A stretch of DNA of 64,000 nt from Bacillus sp. FJAT-42376 (GTDB lineage Bacteria > Bacillota > Bacilli > Bacillales > Bacillaceae): NCBI RefSeq assembly GCF_003816055.1, contig NZ_CP033906.1, forward strand, positions 1,922,001-1,986,000. The letters are read 5' to 3'. A model generated the notes under the pieces. The model had not been told where the DNA came from. It saw nothing but the letters and a program-made list of their open reading frames with translations, and ran no database searches. A program made the translations under genes and the position numbers. The first letter of the stretch is position 1. Every line of letters starts with the position of its first letter. Positions 1 through 9,551 of this stretch are shown here, one piece after another.

Positions 1-1
1 G

Positions 2-982
2 CGTTTAATGGGATTGTTTATTTTTCAGGAAAAAGAGTCCTTTTTCATTCTGCCGGGCATGGAGACGGGGCAGGCAAAGGATGCGGGCTTTAAGGAGGAA
101 ATTATAGGATACGGCGATCATGAGAATCCGTTCGATAAAATCCGTAAAGCCTTTGCATCCAGAGGGATGCAGTCCATTCAGACGGCAGCTATTGAAAGCG
201 AGCTTCTGTCCTATTCCAGAGCTCAGGAATTCCTGAATGTAACAGGGTCGCCAAAGCTTGTTTCAGCAGAAGAGAAGATGAATGAACTCAGGGTCATTAA
301 AGACGAAAAGGAAATTGCCATTATGGAAAAAGCAGCCAGGCTTGCTGATTACGGCGTAGAGGTCGGAGTGGCTGCTCTTAAAGAGGGCATTACTGAAATG
401 GACGTTGTGGCCAAAATTGAATATGAACTAAAAAGAAAAGGCGCACAGGCGATGTCTTTTTCCACTATGGTTCTGTTCGGAAAGAAATCAGGCCTGCCGC
501 ACGGAAATCCTGGTACGGCCGTTTTGAAAAAAGGAGATTTCGTTTTGTTTGATTTAGGTGTGGTCCTAGATGGATATTGCTCGGATATAACCCGAACGGT
601 CATGTTCGGCCAGCCGGATGAAAAACAGAAATCGATTTATCATACGGTTCTTGAAGCAGAGCTTGCTGCCTTGCAGGCAGCAAAACCTGGTGTGAGAATT
701 GGGGATTTGGATAAAATTTCAAGAAAAGTAATCGAAGACGCAGGATACGGGGAATACTTCCCTCACCGCCTTGGCCATGGACTTGGCATAAGTGTCCATG
801 AATTCCCTTCCATGGCTCATACAAATGATGGCGTGCTGAAAGAGGGAATGACCTTTACGATTGAACCAGGGGTTTATATCCCTGAAGTAGGCGGCGTCCG
901 AATTGAGGATGATGTCCTGATTACAAAAGATGGGGCCCGTGCCCTCACTGCCTATCCTAAAGAGCTGCAAATTATAGAATGA
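2..982 (+). CDS. ykvY: M24-family Xaa-Pro peptidase (YkvY-like), 5' truncated
   Basis: Cytosolic metallopeptidase of the Xaa-Pro dipeptidase/aminopeptidase P group, expected to cleave X-Pro bonds in small peptides. The reading frame is open to the left edge of the window and the residues before the first ATG (Arg-Leu-Met) read as normal coding sequence, so the true N-terminus of about 30-40 residues lies outside. The creatinase/prolidase N-domain is followed by the pita-bread catalytic domain. Metal ligands are visible: the two Asp in LFDLGV...YCSDITRTV, the His in HRLGHGLG, and the Glu in FTIEPGVY and GVRIEDD. The first-gene position before glcT-ptsG further on fits the B. subtilis ykvY locus. 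Exact substrate is inferred. Confidence 0.9.
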   Translation, partial: RLMGLFIFQEKESFFILPGMETGQAKDAGFKEEIIGYGDHENPFDKIRKAFASRGMQSIQTAAIESELLSYSRAQEFLNVTGSPKLVSAEEKMNELRVIKDEKEIAIMEKAARLADYGVEVGVAALKEGITEMDVVAKIEYELKRKGAQAMSFSTMVLFGKKSGLPHGNPGTAVLKKGDFVLFDLGVVLDGYCSDITRTVMFGQPDEKQKSIYHTVLEAELAALQAAKPGVRIGDLDKISRKVIEDAGYGEYFPHRLGHGLGISVHEFPSMAHTNDGVLKEGMTFTIEPGVYIPEVGGVRIEDDVLITKDGARALTAYPKELQIIE

Positions 983-984
983 GC

Positions 985-1022
985 AAAACCGCGCCGGCCC
1001 TATGGGTAACGGCGCGGTTTTT
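985..1022. terminator. Bidirectional intrinsic terminator between convergent genes
   Basis: Stem AAACCGCGCC / GGCGCGGTTT with T-runs on both strands, lying just after the stop of the peptidase and over the end of the convergent EAL gene. Confidence 0.9.
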
Positions 1023-2044
1023 TAATGGACGAGACCTGAAAACAGCTTTTCCTGAGAGGCTGGCCGTTCCGACGGTTTCCCAATAAAATATCCCTGTCCG
1101 AGTGAAATGCCGATCGAATCAAGAAACCCATACTCTTCTTCTGTTTCGATGCCTTCTGCAAGGACGGTGATGGAAAGGTCGCGGGAAAGGGCCTGCACAT
1201 TTTTAAGGAAGCTTTGCTTCTCAGGCTCTTTATAGCAGTCTGTAATGTAATGACGGTCTATCTTCACAAAGTCCGGCTTTAAATTTTCCAGTACTTCGTA
1301 TGTGGAATACCCGCTCCCCATATCATCCAGCGCTACTTTCATCCCGTTGGCACGGTACGTATCCAAAATGTTTTTCAGATGATCCATATCATTGATTTTT
1401 TCGGTTTCGACCACTTCAAAAATCAAATCTTCAGGTCTCACGCCATATTGCTTAACCATTTTAAATGTGTGCTGAAGGCAGTGTTCAGGATTATAGATGG
1501 ATGACGGAATAAAATTGATAAATGATTTGATGCCTTTTTGAATTTGATTGGAGCGGGCGATGATTGCTAGCTCCCGGGCTCGCCTGTCCAGGATTGACTG
1601 CATGCCGGTTTTAATCGCGGTATCAAAAAGCTGGTATGGTGATACGGGCGGATGGATGCTCCTCAGCAGAGACTCATAGCCGAAAATTTGTCCGGAGCGG
1701 AGATGAACAATTGGCTGGAAAAAACTTAAAAAATCGCCTTTTGTAATGAGATTCACGATGTCTTTGTAAACGACGCGTTCATAAATGTAGCTGAATGGCG
1801 AGTAGGAAAGAGGAGATTCGGAATCTTTCGAAATGGCGGCATTTAGTTGCCGGGTATCGCATGCAGCCTGCACTTCTTTAACCTTCATTTCAAGTTCAAG
1901 ACTGGAGTGATAGGAAATCGTACAGGTCCCTTCATCTGTAAAAGGCAGGCCGGAAGTGTACAAGCTTTTATTTGATGTGCGAAGGAGAAGAAAACCTTCT
2001 TCATGAATAGGCGGAGCAGGTGTGCAGGCAGTACAGGAAATCAT
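1022..2044 (-). CDS. EAL-domain cyclic-di-GMP phosphodiesterase
   Basis: 340 residues. The EAL domain occupies about residues 105-340 and would hydrolyse c-di-GMP to pGpG. The signature glutamate sits in YESLLR (E124, an ESL variant of EAL). Other catalytic or metal positions are recognisable: Asn in INFIPSS, Glu in IFEVVETE, the pair in LDDMGSG, Lys in VKIDR, Glu in LAEGIET, and Gln in GQGYFIGKP, so the enzyme looks active. The N-terminal 100 residues carry several cysteines (C4, C7, C41, C62), including a C-x-x-C pair, and could be a metal- or redox-sensing segment; that is speculation. No membrane segment. A single gene transcribed towards the peptidase. Confidence 0.85.
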   Translation of the reverse strand: MISCTACTPAPPIHEEGFLLLRTSNKSLYTSGLPFTDEGTCTISYHSSLELEMKVKEVQAACDTRQLNAAISKDSESPLSYSPFSYIYERVVYKDIVNLITKGDFLSFFQPIVHLRSGQIFGYESLLRSIHPPVSPYQLFDTAIKTGMQSILDRRARELAIIARSNQIQKGIKSFINFIPSSIYNPEHCLQHTFKMVKQYGVRPEDLIFEVVETEKINDMDHLKNILDTYRANGMKVALDDMGSGYSTYEVLENLKPDFVKIDRHYITDCYKEPEKQSFLKNVQALSRDLSITVLAEGIETEEEYGFLDSIGISLGQGYFIGKPSERPASQEKLFSGLVH

Positions 2045-2154
2045 TGGTTCTCTCCTTTAGGTATAATGTAGTGAGTCAATTGTATCAAATGCGTAAAAAG
2101 ATTTGTAGTATTTTGCTGAAGGTTCTCATATTTCCTTAATATGAGGTTTTTGTT

Positions 2155-2183
2155 TTGAGAAATCTTTCTATGGGGATTATAGT
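2155..2183 (+). promoter_or_regulatory. Sigma-A promoter of pfkA
   Basis: TTGAGA at 2155-2160, 17-bp spacer, TATAGT at 2178-2183. An inverted repeat CTCATAT/ATATGAG lies just upstream (about 2125-2145). Confidence 0.65.
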
Positions 2184-2218
2184 AGAAGAGGCATCATAGC
2201 ACGTTACATAAGAGGTGA

Positions 2219-3184
<966 letters not shown>

Positions 3185-3301
3185 AGGAAGATGGCTGGGG
3201 GAGGGGGAACGGAACGATTGCCAAAAAAACAGACCCCCCCCAGATAGAATGAAGAGCAGAATGTCCAGGGCAGTCCTGGCTTAGAGAAAAGAATGAATCG
3301 A

Positions 3302-3336
3302 AAACCCCCGGTATGCTTATGCCGGGGGTTTTTTTA
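3302..3336 (+). terminator. Intrinsic terminator of pfkA
   Basis: AACCCCCGG / CCGGGGGTT stem followed by seven T. It lies about 120 bp past the pfkA stop; nothing gene-like lies between. Confidence 0.85.
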
Positions 3337-3358
3337 TGGAGGCACTGTTAAAGCCTGA

Positions 3359-3473
3359 TGTTGATTTTTAACACCAGTTGAATGAAGTGGAAGGTGTGAG
3401 ACTCCTGCGGGAGCAGCGGGACAGACTCACTGCCCGCCCCGTGGAAAGCGAGCGCCTGTAACGTAAATCAACA
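3359..3473. repeat. Dispersed repeat copy A with 9-bp terminal inverted repeats
   Basis: 115-bp non-coding element bounded by TGTTGATTT and AAATCAACA. The core contains ACTCCTGCGGGAGCAGCGGG, which recurs exactly in copy C (56526-56673). The rest of 3185-3596 has no gene. Confidence 0.8.
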
Positions 3474-3596
3474 GCCTAGTTATCAGAGATTTTATGGAAA
3501 GTTATTCGAATTGAAAGGATCGGGCCAGGCTGATGAAAGCGAAAATCAGTCAAGATAAACGTGCTTAAAATCAGGCTTGCAGGACATTGCCTTTGT

Positions 3597-4067
3597 CTAG
3601 TGTGTCTCCTTAGTCATTTTAAGGAGAATGTATCTAATGGCAAATCCGACAGAGAGTCCGGGTATGAGAGAGAGCATAGGAAGCCATACGGGACCGGGGA
3701 GAAATCCGAACAAACGGACTTTATCTGAGAACATGATTCCAACCGTTACAAAATAGGCGGAAAAAGCAAACGGCAAATAAGAGAACCTGGGGCATGGGCC
3801 GTCAGCAAATTTATACGCGTCATACATGGCGAATAGATAGACACAAGGATAAAACATAAGCCATTGAAGGTCCGCTGTGCGAAAGGCTTCTGTAATATCG
3901 CCGTTAAAGCTGTATTTAATAGACAGATTAAAGAGGGCATTCATATTAATCAAAAATTCCAGTGCAATGAAAACAATGCCTTTTCCAAAGTGGCCGTTAA
4001 GGAACTGCCCGAACCCAGGCAGGGCGATGCTCCAAAGAATAGCTTCCAGTTTGCCTGTTTTTTTCAT
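3597..4067 (-). CDS. Small multi-pass membrane protein, function unknown
   Basis: 156 residues from the ATG at 4067, which has a GGAG site at good spacing; the longer frame adds an unlikely N-terminus. Four to five hydrophobic segments are visible. Near the N-terminus a PGFGQFLNG motif resembles the glycine-rich turn of TM2-type membrane proteins, but I cannot assign the family. It stands alone, divergent from the PilZ gene downstream on the other strand. No function should be inferred. Confidence 0.6.
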   Translation of the reverse strand: MKKTGKLEAILWSIALPGFGQFLNGHFGKGIVFIALEFLINMNALFNLSIKYSFNGDITEAFRTADLQWLMFYPCVYLFAMYDAYKFADGPCPRFSYLPFAFSAYFVTVGIMFSDKVRLFGFLPGPVWLPMLSLIPGLSVGFAIRYILLKMTKETH

Positions 4068-4217
4068 CGAAAAGCTCCGTTCGCTTGTTTTTATTAGGTT
4101 TCCCTCATCCGGTATGAACATACATAAAAGCCCATCCATTCAAAAAAAGATTGAATATCATTCCTGAATCGGCTATTTTTACAATAGATGGATTACTTGC
4201 CAGAAAGGGGATTTTTT

Positions 4218-4583
4218 ATGCGGTATAATCGTTCTGAATCATTCCGGTTTGTGTTTTCCGATCCGGTCGATGCTTCTTTTTCCATTGTTGAAAGAAGCGG
4301 AAAAGAAGTTCATACAAAACAGGGGAAAGCTGTCATTATGGACATAAGCCCATCCGGCCTTAAGCTGATCTCCCATCTGGAGCTGCCAATGGAAGAACAG
4401 GTTATTTTAAATATTACGTTTACCATTAGGAATGAGGAGCTTGAACTTCGCGGTATACCAATGTGGAAGAAAAGATCGGGCAGCGGCTTTCAATACGGAA
4501 TTAAAAGTGTAAATGATGAAATCCTTCGGGAACGGATTGTAAAGGAATTAAAGGAGTATGCTCAAACCAGAACAAAAGCATAA
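4218..4583 (+). CDS. PilZ-domain protein, probable c-di-GMP receptor
   Basis: 121 residues from ATG 4218, preceded by AAAGGGG. A single PilZ barrel: an arginine-rich start (MRYNRSESFRF) followed about 35 residues later by DISPSGLKL, the D-x-S-x-x-G half of the c-di-GMP site. No other domain is fused. Such one-domain proteins bind c-di-GMP and pass the signal to a partner that cannot be named from sequence. The EAL protein at 1022-2044 is the nearest enzyme for the same messenger, though not in one operon with it. A terminator follows. Confidence 0.8.
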   Translation: MRYNRSESFRFVFSDPVDASFSIVERSGKEVHTKQGKAVIMDISPSGLKLISHLELPMEEQVILNITFTIRNEELELRGIPMWKKRSGSGFQYGIKSVNDEILRERIVKELKEYAQTRTKA

Positions 4584-4614
4584 TGATGAACTCTGTTGCA
4601 TGCAACTGAATTAG

Positions 4615-4650
4615 CACTCCGGGACATGAAAGTACCCGGGGTGTTTTTTT
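4615..4650 (+). terminator. Intrinsic terminator of the PilZ gene
   Basis: Imperfect stem CACTCCGGG / CCCGGGGTG followed by seven T. Confidence 0.7.
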
Positions 4651-4810
4651 ATGGGGTAAAAATAGGATCCAGTTTTAGTCCGCCGCACCAAAAAATATTG
4701 TTTTTAACCTTCTCTCTCCTGTCTGGCGATTCGAAAACAAATAAATTGGCAGGTTTCCGCTACTTTCCCTTTCTTTCGGTGTATTGCTATAGCGAAAGGG
4801 GGTGAGAAAC

Positions 4811-5029
4811 ATGGCACAAACAATTCTAATCGACAGACAGCTGCGACTTGTATATGACCTCGGTCTGAATAAGGAAGGAAAGCAAGTATTCAAGTCCAAG
4901 ACTTACAGCAATGTTAAACCGGCTGCTGATTCTGATCAGCTGATGGCAGCAGCATTGATTCTTTCAGGGCTGCAGCAGTACCCGCTTTTCGCAGCTGAGC
5001 GTCTGGATGTAAATGAAATTCAAAACTAA
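4811..5029 (+). CDS. DUF1659 family small protein
   Basis: 72 residues from ATG 4811 after AAAGGGGGTGAG. Matches the DUF1659 pattern: short, starting MAQTILIDRQLRL, a SKTYSNVKP strand, then a helical half. First of three tightly spaced genes (21 bp to the next) with DUF2922 and YvrJ proteins, a set often found together in bacilli. Function unknown; no signal peptide or membrane segment. Confidence 0.75.
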   Translation: MAQTILIDRQLRLVYDLGLNKEGKQVFKSKTYSNVKPAADSDQLMAAALILSGLQQYPLFAAERLDVNEIQN

Positions 5030-5050
5030 TGAATGGAGTGAGGTGTAAAA

Positions 5051-5269
5051 ATGGCAAAAACACTTGAAATGCAATTTGTAAATGAACAGGGGAAAACCGT
5101 CACAATCAGTGTAGATGCTCCAAAGGAATCGATTACAAACGAGGAAATTGCGGCAGCGATGGATGGCCTGCTTGGATCCGGTGTTTTTACTTCCGGAGGA
5201 GGCAATTTAACATCCAAAAAAGGTGCGAGAACGATTGACCGGACTGTAAAAGACATGGATATAAAATAA
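5051..5269 (+). CDS. DUF2922 family small protein
   Basis: 72 residues; ribosome site GGAGTGAGG before ATG 5051. Pattern typical of DUF2922: MAKTLEMQFVNEQGK..., then VDAPKESITNEEIAAAMD and a glycine-rich turn before KKGARTIDRT. Middle gene of the DUF1659-DUF2922-YvrJ trio. Function unknown; small, soluble and probably beta-rich at its N-terminus. Confidence 0.75.
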   Translation: MAKTLEMQFVNEQGKTVTISVDAPKESITNEEIAAAMDGLLGSGVFTSGGGNLTSKKGARTIDRTVKDMDIK

Positions 5270-5328
5270 ACAGGGAAACAGGGGGCTGACCATGTCAGGT
5301 CCCTGTTTTAAAAAAGGCAGGGGGTAAA

Positions 5329-5523
5329 ATGGAGCAATGGCTTCAGCTCATAGGAGACACAGGGTTTCCGATTGTCGTGACGATGTACTTGATGCACAGG
5401 ATTGAAGGGAAACTGGACGTTCTGATCCAGACCATTCAGATGCTTCCGGTCCGGATACACGATGAAAAAAGAGAATCCACAGATCGTACGGGCAGAATGC
5501 ATTTAACTGAAAAAATTCAATAA
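5329..5523 (+). CDS. YvrJ family protein
   Basis: 64 residues. The N-terminal half is one hydrophobic helix (about residues 8-24, GDTGFPIVVTMYLMHRIEGK) followed by a charged tail; this is the YvrJ family layout, which resembles small phage holin-like or BhlA-like proteins. Last gene of the trio; a strong terminator follows at once. Role unknown. Confidence 0.7.
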   Translation: MEQWLQLIGDTGFPIVVTMYLMHRIEGKLDVLIQTIQMLPVRIHDEKRESTDRTGRMHLTEKIQ

Positions 5524-5553
5524 AAGAATCCCGGTCATCAGACCGGGATTCTT
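5524..5553. terminator. Intrinsic terminator between YvrJ gene and swrC
   Basis: Perfect 13-bp stem AAGAATCCCGGTC / GACCGGGATTCTT with a 4-base loop; can serve both converging genes. Confidence 0.85.
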
Positions 5554-5563
5554 TGACATTCTA

Positions 5564-8500
5564 TTATTCAGCTGTCCCATTCATTCTTTTTCTTTCCTTT
5601 TTGGACTGTTTAAAGAAGAACAACTCGTATACAACCGGTACGATGATCAGTGTCAATAAGGTGGATGAAGTTAATCCGCCGATTACCGTAATGGCAAGAC
5701 CCTTTGAGATCAGTGTGCCGGATGACGTTGTAAAGGCAAGCGGAAGCAGGGCCGCAATGGTCGCAAAAGCTGTCATCAGGATAGGACGCAGTCTTGTTTT
5801 TCCTGCTTCGATGAGCGCCTCGCGGATGACAAGGCCTTTTTGCTCCCTGTTCTGGCCGATCCGGTCCACCATTACAATCGCATTGGTTGTAACAATTCCA
5901 ATAAGCATGAGCAATCCGATCATCACGCTGACGCTAAGCGGCTCTTTCGCCAGATAAAGCCCCAGAAGGGAACCGACCGGAACAAAAATTAAGGAAGACA
6001 GGATAACAAAAGGAATTCTCGCCTTGCCGAATGTAATCAGCATGGTGATATACACAAGTCCGATTGCAACTGCCATCGCAAGGCCGAGCTGCTGGAACGT
6101 CTGGACGGTTTCGTCGCTTCCGCCTCCGCCTTCAAGGGAAACTCCTTTAGGAAGATCAACATCTTCCTTTACTCCCTTGATAACAGAAGAGGATACTTCC
6201 GCTATATTATCGGACGTAATTTGGGCACTTACCTGAGCATACACTTTTCCGTCCAATCGCTGAATGGATGTGAACGCATCAACCTCTTTTATATCTGCAA
6301 CATCTGAGAGTTTGATTGGCCCTTTTTGGCTGAAGATGACCGTATCTTTCAGCTGATCCACGGACGTAATATCTTCTCCGTAGCTCAGTTCCACACTCCG
6401 GTCCTGCCCGTCTAATTTTAAATCTCCAACATCGACAGGCTTCGTCTGATCGGAAACCGTGCCGAGCACCTGGAATCCGGAAACTCCATACTCATCTGCT
6501 TTGTCGGGTTTGATCGTCACTTCCGCCTGTTTCTGTTTTTCTGCAAAATTGTTGGATACATATTTCAAATCTTTGTTTTTGTTCAGATAATCCTCTACTT
6601 TTTTAGAAGCTTCGGATAAAGCGTTCAAGTCATTTGAATATAAATCAATATTTACATTGTTGTTGGATGGAGGTCCGCCGCTGCTCTGCTCCTGAATGCC
6701 GAGTTTCGCATCCGGTGCTGTCTTTTCTGCAACAGTTTCCATCTTTTTCTGAAGATCTTTAATATAATCCGATACTTCTGTTCCATCTTTCAATGTAATA
6801 AAGTAACTGGCTTTATTCTCCCGTTTGAGTCCGGTTGTAAAGTCACGGCTTCCAATTCCGGCTGTTACTTCTTCAATCGGTTCCTCTTTATCAAACATTT
6901 TTTCCAGTTCGAGGGAAACATCGTTCGTTTTCTCAAGTGTTGTAGAAGATGGAAGCTCTACGCTTGCAACGAGCGTTTTTTGCTCTTCGTTCGGAATAAA
7001 AGTGAAACCGAGTCCGCTGACTAAGAATACGGAACCGAATAAGAGCAGGAGGGAAACCCCGATAACGGCAATTTTATGATTCAGCGACCATTCGATTACA
7101 CCGGCATAAAACTTCTGAAGAGGGCCTTCCTTCTCTTCTTTCGGAACTTTTTTAAACGAGAACCGTGCCAGAATCGGTACAATCGTAATGGATACAAGCA
7201 GAGAAGTAATAAGGGCAAATATAATCGTTAAAGCGAACGGCAGGAAAAATTCGCCTGTAATGCCTCCTACAAATCCAAGCGGCAGGAAGACGACAACCGT
7301 TGTGATGGTAGAAGAAGTAATAGCTTTCAGAATCTCTTTAGTGGAATCCTGAATAAGTTCATTGGAAATGCCGCTATTCGTTTTGCGCACGCGTCTGAAT
7401 ATGTTCTCAATAACAACGATACTGTCATCCACAACACGTCCTACTGCGACAGCCATTCCGCCAAGTGTCATGATATTCAAAGAAATATCAAGCTGGTTCA
7501 GGAAAATGGAAGTGACGAGCAGGGAGAGCGGAATCGAAATAATAGCAATGATGGTCGCTCTGAAATTCCGAAGGAAAACAAGTACAGCAAGAGAGGCGAA
7601 CAATGCTCCAAGAAGTCCTTCGCGAATGAGTGTTTCCACTGACTTTTCAATGCCTTCAGCCTGGTCAAATCCAATGGAATAATCCAATTTGTCGTCGTAT
7701 TTTTTCAGTGTCTTGATGACTTCATCCGCTACTTCAACGGTGTTGGCATCCTGTTTTTTCGTAATCGCCATCGACAGGGAGTCTTTGAGATTGTAGCGGG
7801 TTAACTCCGGGCGGTCTGTAATGGTTTCGATTTTAGCAATATCTTTCAGTTTTACTGGTTCCTGCTGTGCAGGCTGTGCAGTCTGAGGTGCTGAAGCGGC
7901 AGGTGCTCCGCCGGATGGAGATCCTTGTGGAGAACCTCCTTGCTGTCCTCCCGGAGCGGCCGGTGCCTGGCCGGATGTTGGGCCTCCCTGCGGCGAACCT
8001 GCTGCCGGTGTCCCGGAGGTAAGCTGCAGTTCTTTCAATGTGTTTACTTCATTTAATCCTTCCTGTACTCTGATTGGAATTTCGGTATCTTGATCTACGA
8101 CGTTTCCAGCAGGAAAAGATAAGTATTTTGCGTTGATTTTGTCTTTAATCTGGGAAAGAGACAAGCCGCTTTTTTCGGCTTTTTCTTTATCGACCGTAAT
8201 ACGGACCACTTCTTCTTTAAGTCCTCCGACTGAAACACTGTTTATGCCGGAAATTTTATTCAATTCCGGAATGACATCGTCCTGCAGCAGTGATTCAATA
8301 TCAGCGTTGTCCTTCGTAAAGAGGGAGATGTTGAATATCGGGAACGTTCCGAACGAAAAACGGTTTACTTTCGTTTCGGCTGTGTCGGGAAGATTCGCTT
8401 CACCGATCAGCGTGTTAATCTGATCTTCAACTTTATCAATATCAGTGTTAAACGGGAATTCGAGATTGATGATGCCCACACTTTCATAGGAGGAGCTGGT

Positions 8501-8743
8501 GACACTTTTTACCCCGTCAATCCCTTTAAACTCGTCCTCTAGCTTCGATGTAACCTGCTCACTGACATCATCAGGGGAGGCTCCGGGATAGACTGCTTCC
8601 ACTGAAACTTGCGGAAATTCAATGTTCGGCAGCAAATCCACTTTAAGCTGTGTAAAACTGTATAGCCCTCCCAGAATGAGCAAAAAGGAGATAATGAAAA
8701 CAGCTACCGCATTTCTAAGACTAAATTTAGTTAAAAAATTCAT
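5564..8743 (-). CDS. swrC: RND-family exporter, SwrC/YerP type
   Basis: 1059 residues from the ATG at 8743, preceded by AGAGGTG; the longer frame lacks a ribosome site. A proton-driven efflux pump of the AcrB/HAE1 type in the cytoplasmic membrane. The first helix (after MNFLTKFSLRN) is followed by a long outer loop, a block of helices, a second large loop and a second helix block. The loop motif YPGASPDDV and the helix-4 GGMAVAVGRVVDDSIVVIEN are typical. In B. subtilis SwrC exports surfactin and is needed for swarming; that role here is inferred from similarity. The first outer loop contains a Gly/Pro/Gln/Ala-rich insert encoded by about 7853-8013. Single-gene unit. Confidence 0.9.
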   Translation of the reverse strand: MNFLTKFSLRNAVAVFIISFLLILGGLYSFTQLKVDLLPNIEFPQVSVEAVYPGASPDDVSEQVTSKLEDEFKGIDGVKSVTSSSYESVGIINLEFPFNTDIDKVEDQINTLIGEANLPDTAETKVNRFSFGTFPIFNISLFTKDNADIESLLQDDVIPELNKISGINSVSVGGLKEEVVRITVDKEKAEKSGLSLSQIKDKINAKYLSFPAGNVVDQDTEIPIRVQEGLNEVNTLKELQLTSGTPAAGSPQGGPTSGQAPAAPGGQQGGSPQGSPSGGAPAASAPQTAQPAQQEPVKLKDIAKIETITDRPELTRYNLKDSLSMAITKKQDANTVEVADEVIKTLKKYDDKLDYSIGFDQAEGIEKSVETLIREGLLGALFASLAVLVFLRNFRATIIAIISIPLSLLVTSIFLNQLDISLNIMTLGGMAVAVGRVVDDSIVVIENIFRRVRKTNSGISNELIQDSTKEILKAITSSTITTVVVFLPLGFVGGITGEFFLPFALTIIFALITSLLVSITIVPILARFSFKKVPKEEKEGPLQKFYAGVIEWSLNHKIAVIGVSLLLLFGSVFLVSGLGFTFIPNEEQKTLVASVELPSSTTLEKTNDVSLELEKMFDKEEPIEEVTAGIGSRDFTTGLKRENKASYFITLKDGTEVSDYIKDLQKKMETVAEKTAPDAKLGIQEQSSGGPPSNNNVNIDLYSNDLNALSEASKKVEDYLNKNKDLKYVSNNFAEKQKQAEVTIKPDKADEYGVSGFQVLGTVSDQTKPVDVGDLKLDGQDRSVELSYGEDITSVDQLKDTVIFSQKGPIKLSDVADIKEVDAFTSIQRLDGKVYAQVSAQITSDNIAEVSSSVIKGVKEDVDLPKGVSLEGGGGSDETVQTFQQLGLAMAVAIGLVYITMLITFGKARIPFVILSSLIFVPVGSLLGLYLAKEPLSVSVMIGLLMLIGIVTTNAIVMVDRIGQNREQKGLVIREALIEAGKTRLRPILMTAFATIAALLPLAFTTSSGTLISKGLAITVIGGLTSSTLLTLIIVPVVYELFFFKQSKKERKRMNGTAE

Positions 8744-8764
8744 GGCTACACCTCTTTGTATTAG

Positions 8765-8783
8765 TTGTACAAAAGTTATACAA
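8765..8783. promoter_or_regulatory. Operator-like inverted repeat before swrC
   Basis: TTGTA-N9-TACAA lies 22 bp upstream of the swrC start. The position fits a repressor site; in B. subtilis a TetR-type regulator (YerO) controls this pump, but no regulator gene is next to it here. Confidence 0.4.
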
Positions 8784-8900
8784 GAAATACTATACTCCCT
8801 TTTCTGTAAAATTGCATCTATAAAATGTAAATAAATTGTGACGGAAATGAAATGAGAATTAAAAAGACCGCCGCCGGAATTTCCCGGGGGATCTGCAGCA

Positions 8901-9113
8901 CTATTTTCTGGAATGAGAAAGGAATCCTGCTGAAAGAATCCGCTCAAGCTTGAATACCCGAAGTTCTCCTTTCAGAAGGCAGCGGGCTGTAATGGATTCC
9001 GCGGATTTCTTGAGAACGATGATGGGCCGCTGTGTGATTTCCCCGCGGCTGGATAGATAGATTACCTGGATCGGTTTTTTCGTCTCCAGACTTTTTGATA
9101 AAATAATGCCCAA
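8901..9113 (-). CDS. WYL-domain-like mini protein
   Basis: 70 residues, TTG start at 9113 after AGGAGGGAATATAA. The sequence (KPIQVIYLSSRGEITQRPIIVL ... RVFKLERILSA) has the strand order of a WYL domain: a buried Y strand, a charged turn, and a final x-F-x-L-E-R-I-x-S-A element. There is no DNA-binding domain, so it is a single-domain WYL-like protein, comparable with YolD-type proteins. It is divergent from the gene at 9254, and both share an intergenic region containing SOS-type boxes. Function unknown. Confidence 0.6.
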   Translation of the reverse strand: MGIILSKSLETKKPIQVIYLSSRGEITQRPIIVLKKSAESITARCLLKGELRVFKLERILSAGFLSHSRK

Positions 9114-9153
9114 TTATATTCCCTCCTCTTTGTGGATGTATATTCAGTATATA

Positions 9154-9167
9154 CGAACGCATGTTTG
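9154..9167. promoter_or_regulatory. LexA/DinR SOS box
   Basis: CGAACGCATGTTTG fits the Bacillus LexA consensus CGAAC-RNRY-GTTYG at every position. It ends six bases before the extended -10 TGC-TACTAT (9171-9179) of the rightward gene and overlaps the leftward promoter region. Confidence 0.75.
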
Positions 9168-9183
9168 TTATGCTACTATTTAA

Positions 9184-9195
9184 GAACATTTGTTC
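9184..9195. promoter_or_regulatory. Second SOS-box-like palindrome
   Basis: GAAC-ATTT-GTTC, a perfect dyad with the core of a LexA site, placed just after the candidate -10 of the rightward gene and 30 bp from the first box. Confidence 0.5.
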
Positions 9196-9253
9196 TTTAA
9201 ACGACTGAAGCAGTAATCAGCGTCTATCCGTTGTAAACAGGAGGGTGACCAGG

Positions 9254-9463
9254 GTGAGGCATCATATTATGTACACATTTGTTATACAAGGAATAAGAAA
9301 CATAAAGGTTATGGACTTTCAGGAAGGAAGAATTCTTACCATTTCATCAGCAGAGCTGGAAACAAATCTGCTGTACAAAGAGTTAGCCGGGGACCTAGCC
9401 CCTTTTATCGAAAAAATCAATCAGGGAGGCTACGATTATCATCCGCCAAAAGGAAAAAAATAA
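9254..9463 (+). CDS. Small protein of unknown function, SOS-box promoter
   Basis: 69 residues from GTG 9254, nine bases after GGAGG; a GTG at 9245 and an ATG at 9269 are alternatives. No family recognised. Predicted soluble, mixed strand and helix: YTFVIQGIRNIKVMDFQEG, then a helical part (LLYKELAGDLAPFIEKI) and a basic tail. Divergent from the WYL-like gene, with two SOS-type boxes between them, so induction by DNA damage is likely. Product role unknown. Confidence 0.6.
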   Translation: MRHHIMYTFVIQGIRNIKVMDFQEGRILTISSAELETNLLYKELAGDLAPFIEKINQGGYDYHPPKGKK

Positions 9464-9551
9464 AGGATTCCCAATCTCCGGACCGAATATAATCCATATA
9501 TGATATGACAGCGATCTGAGAGGCATACACTTTAAAAAAGGGGTGCTGGAT

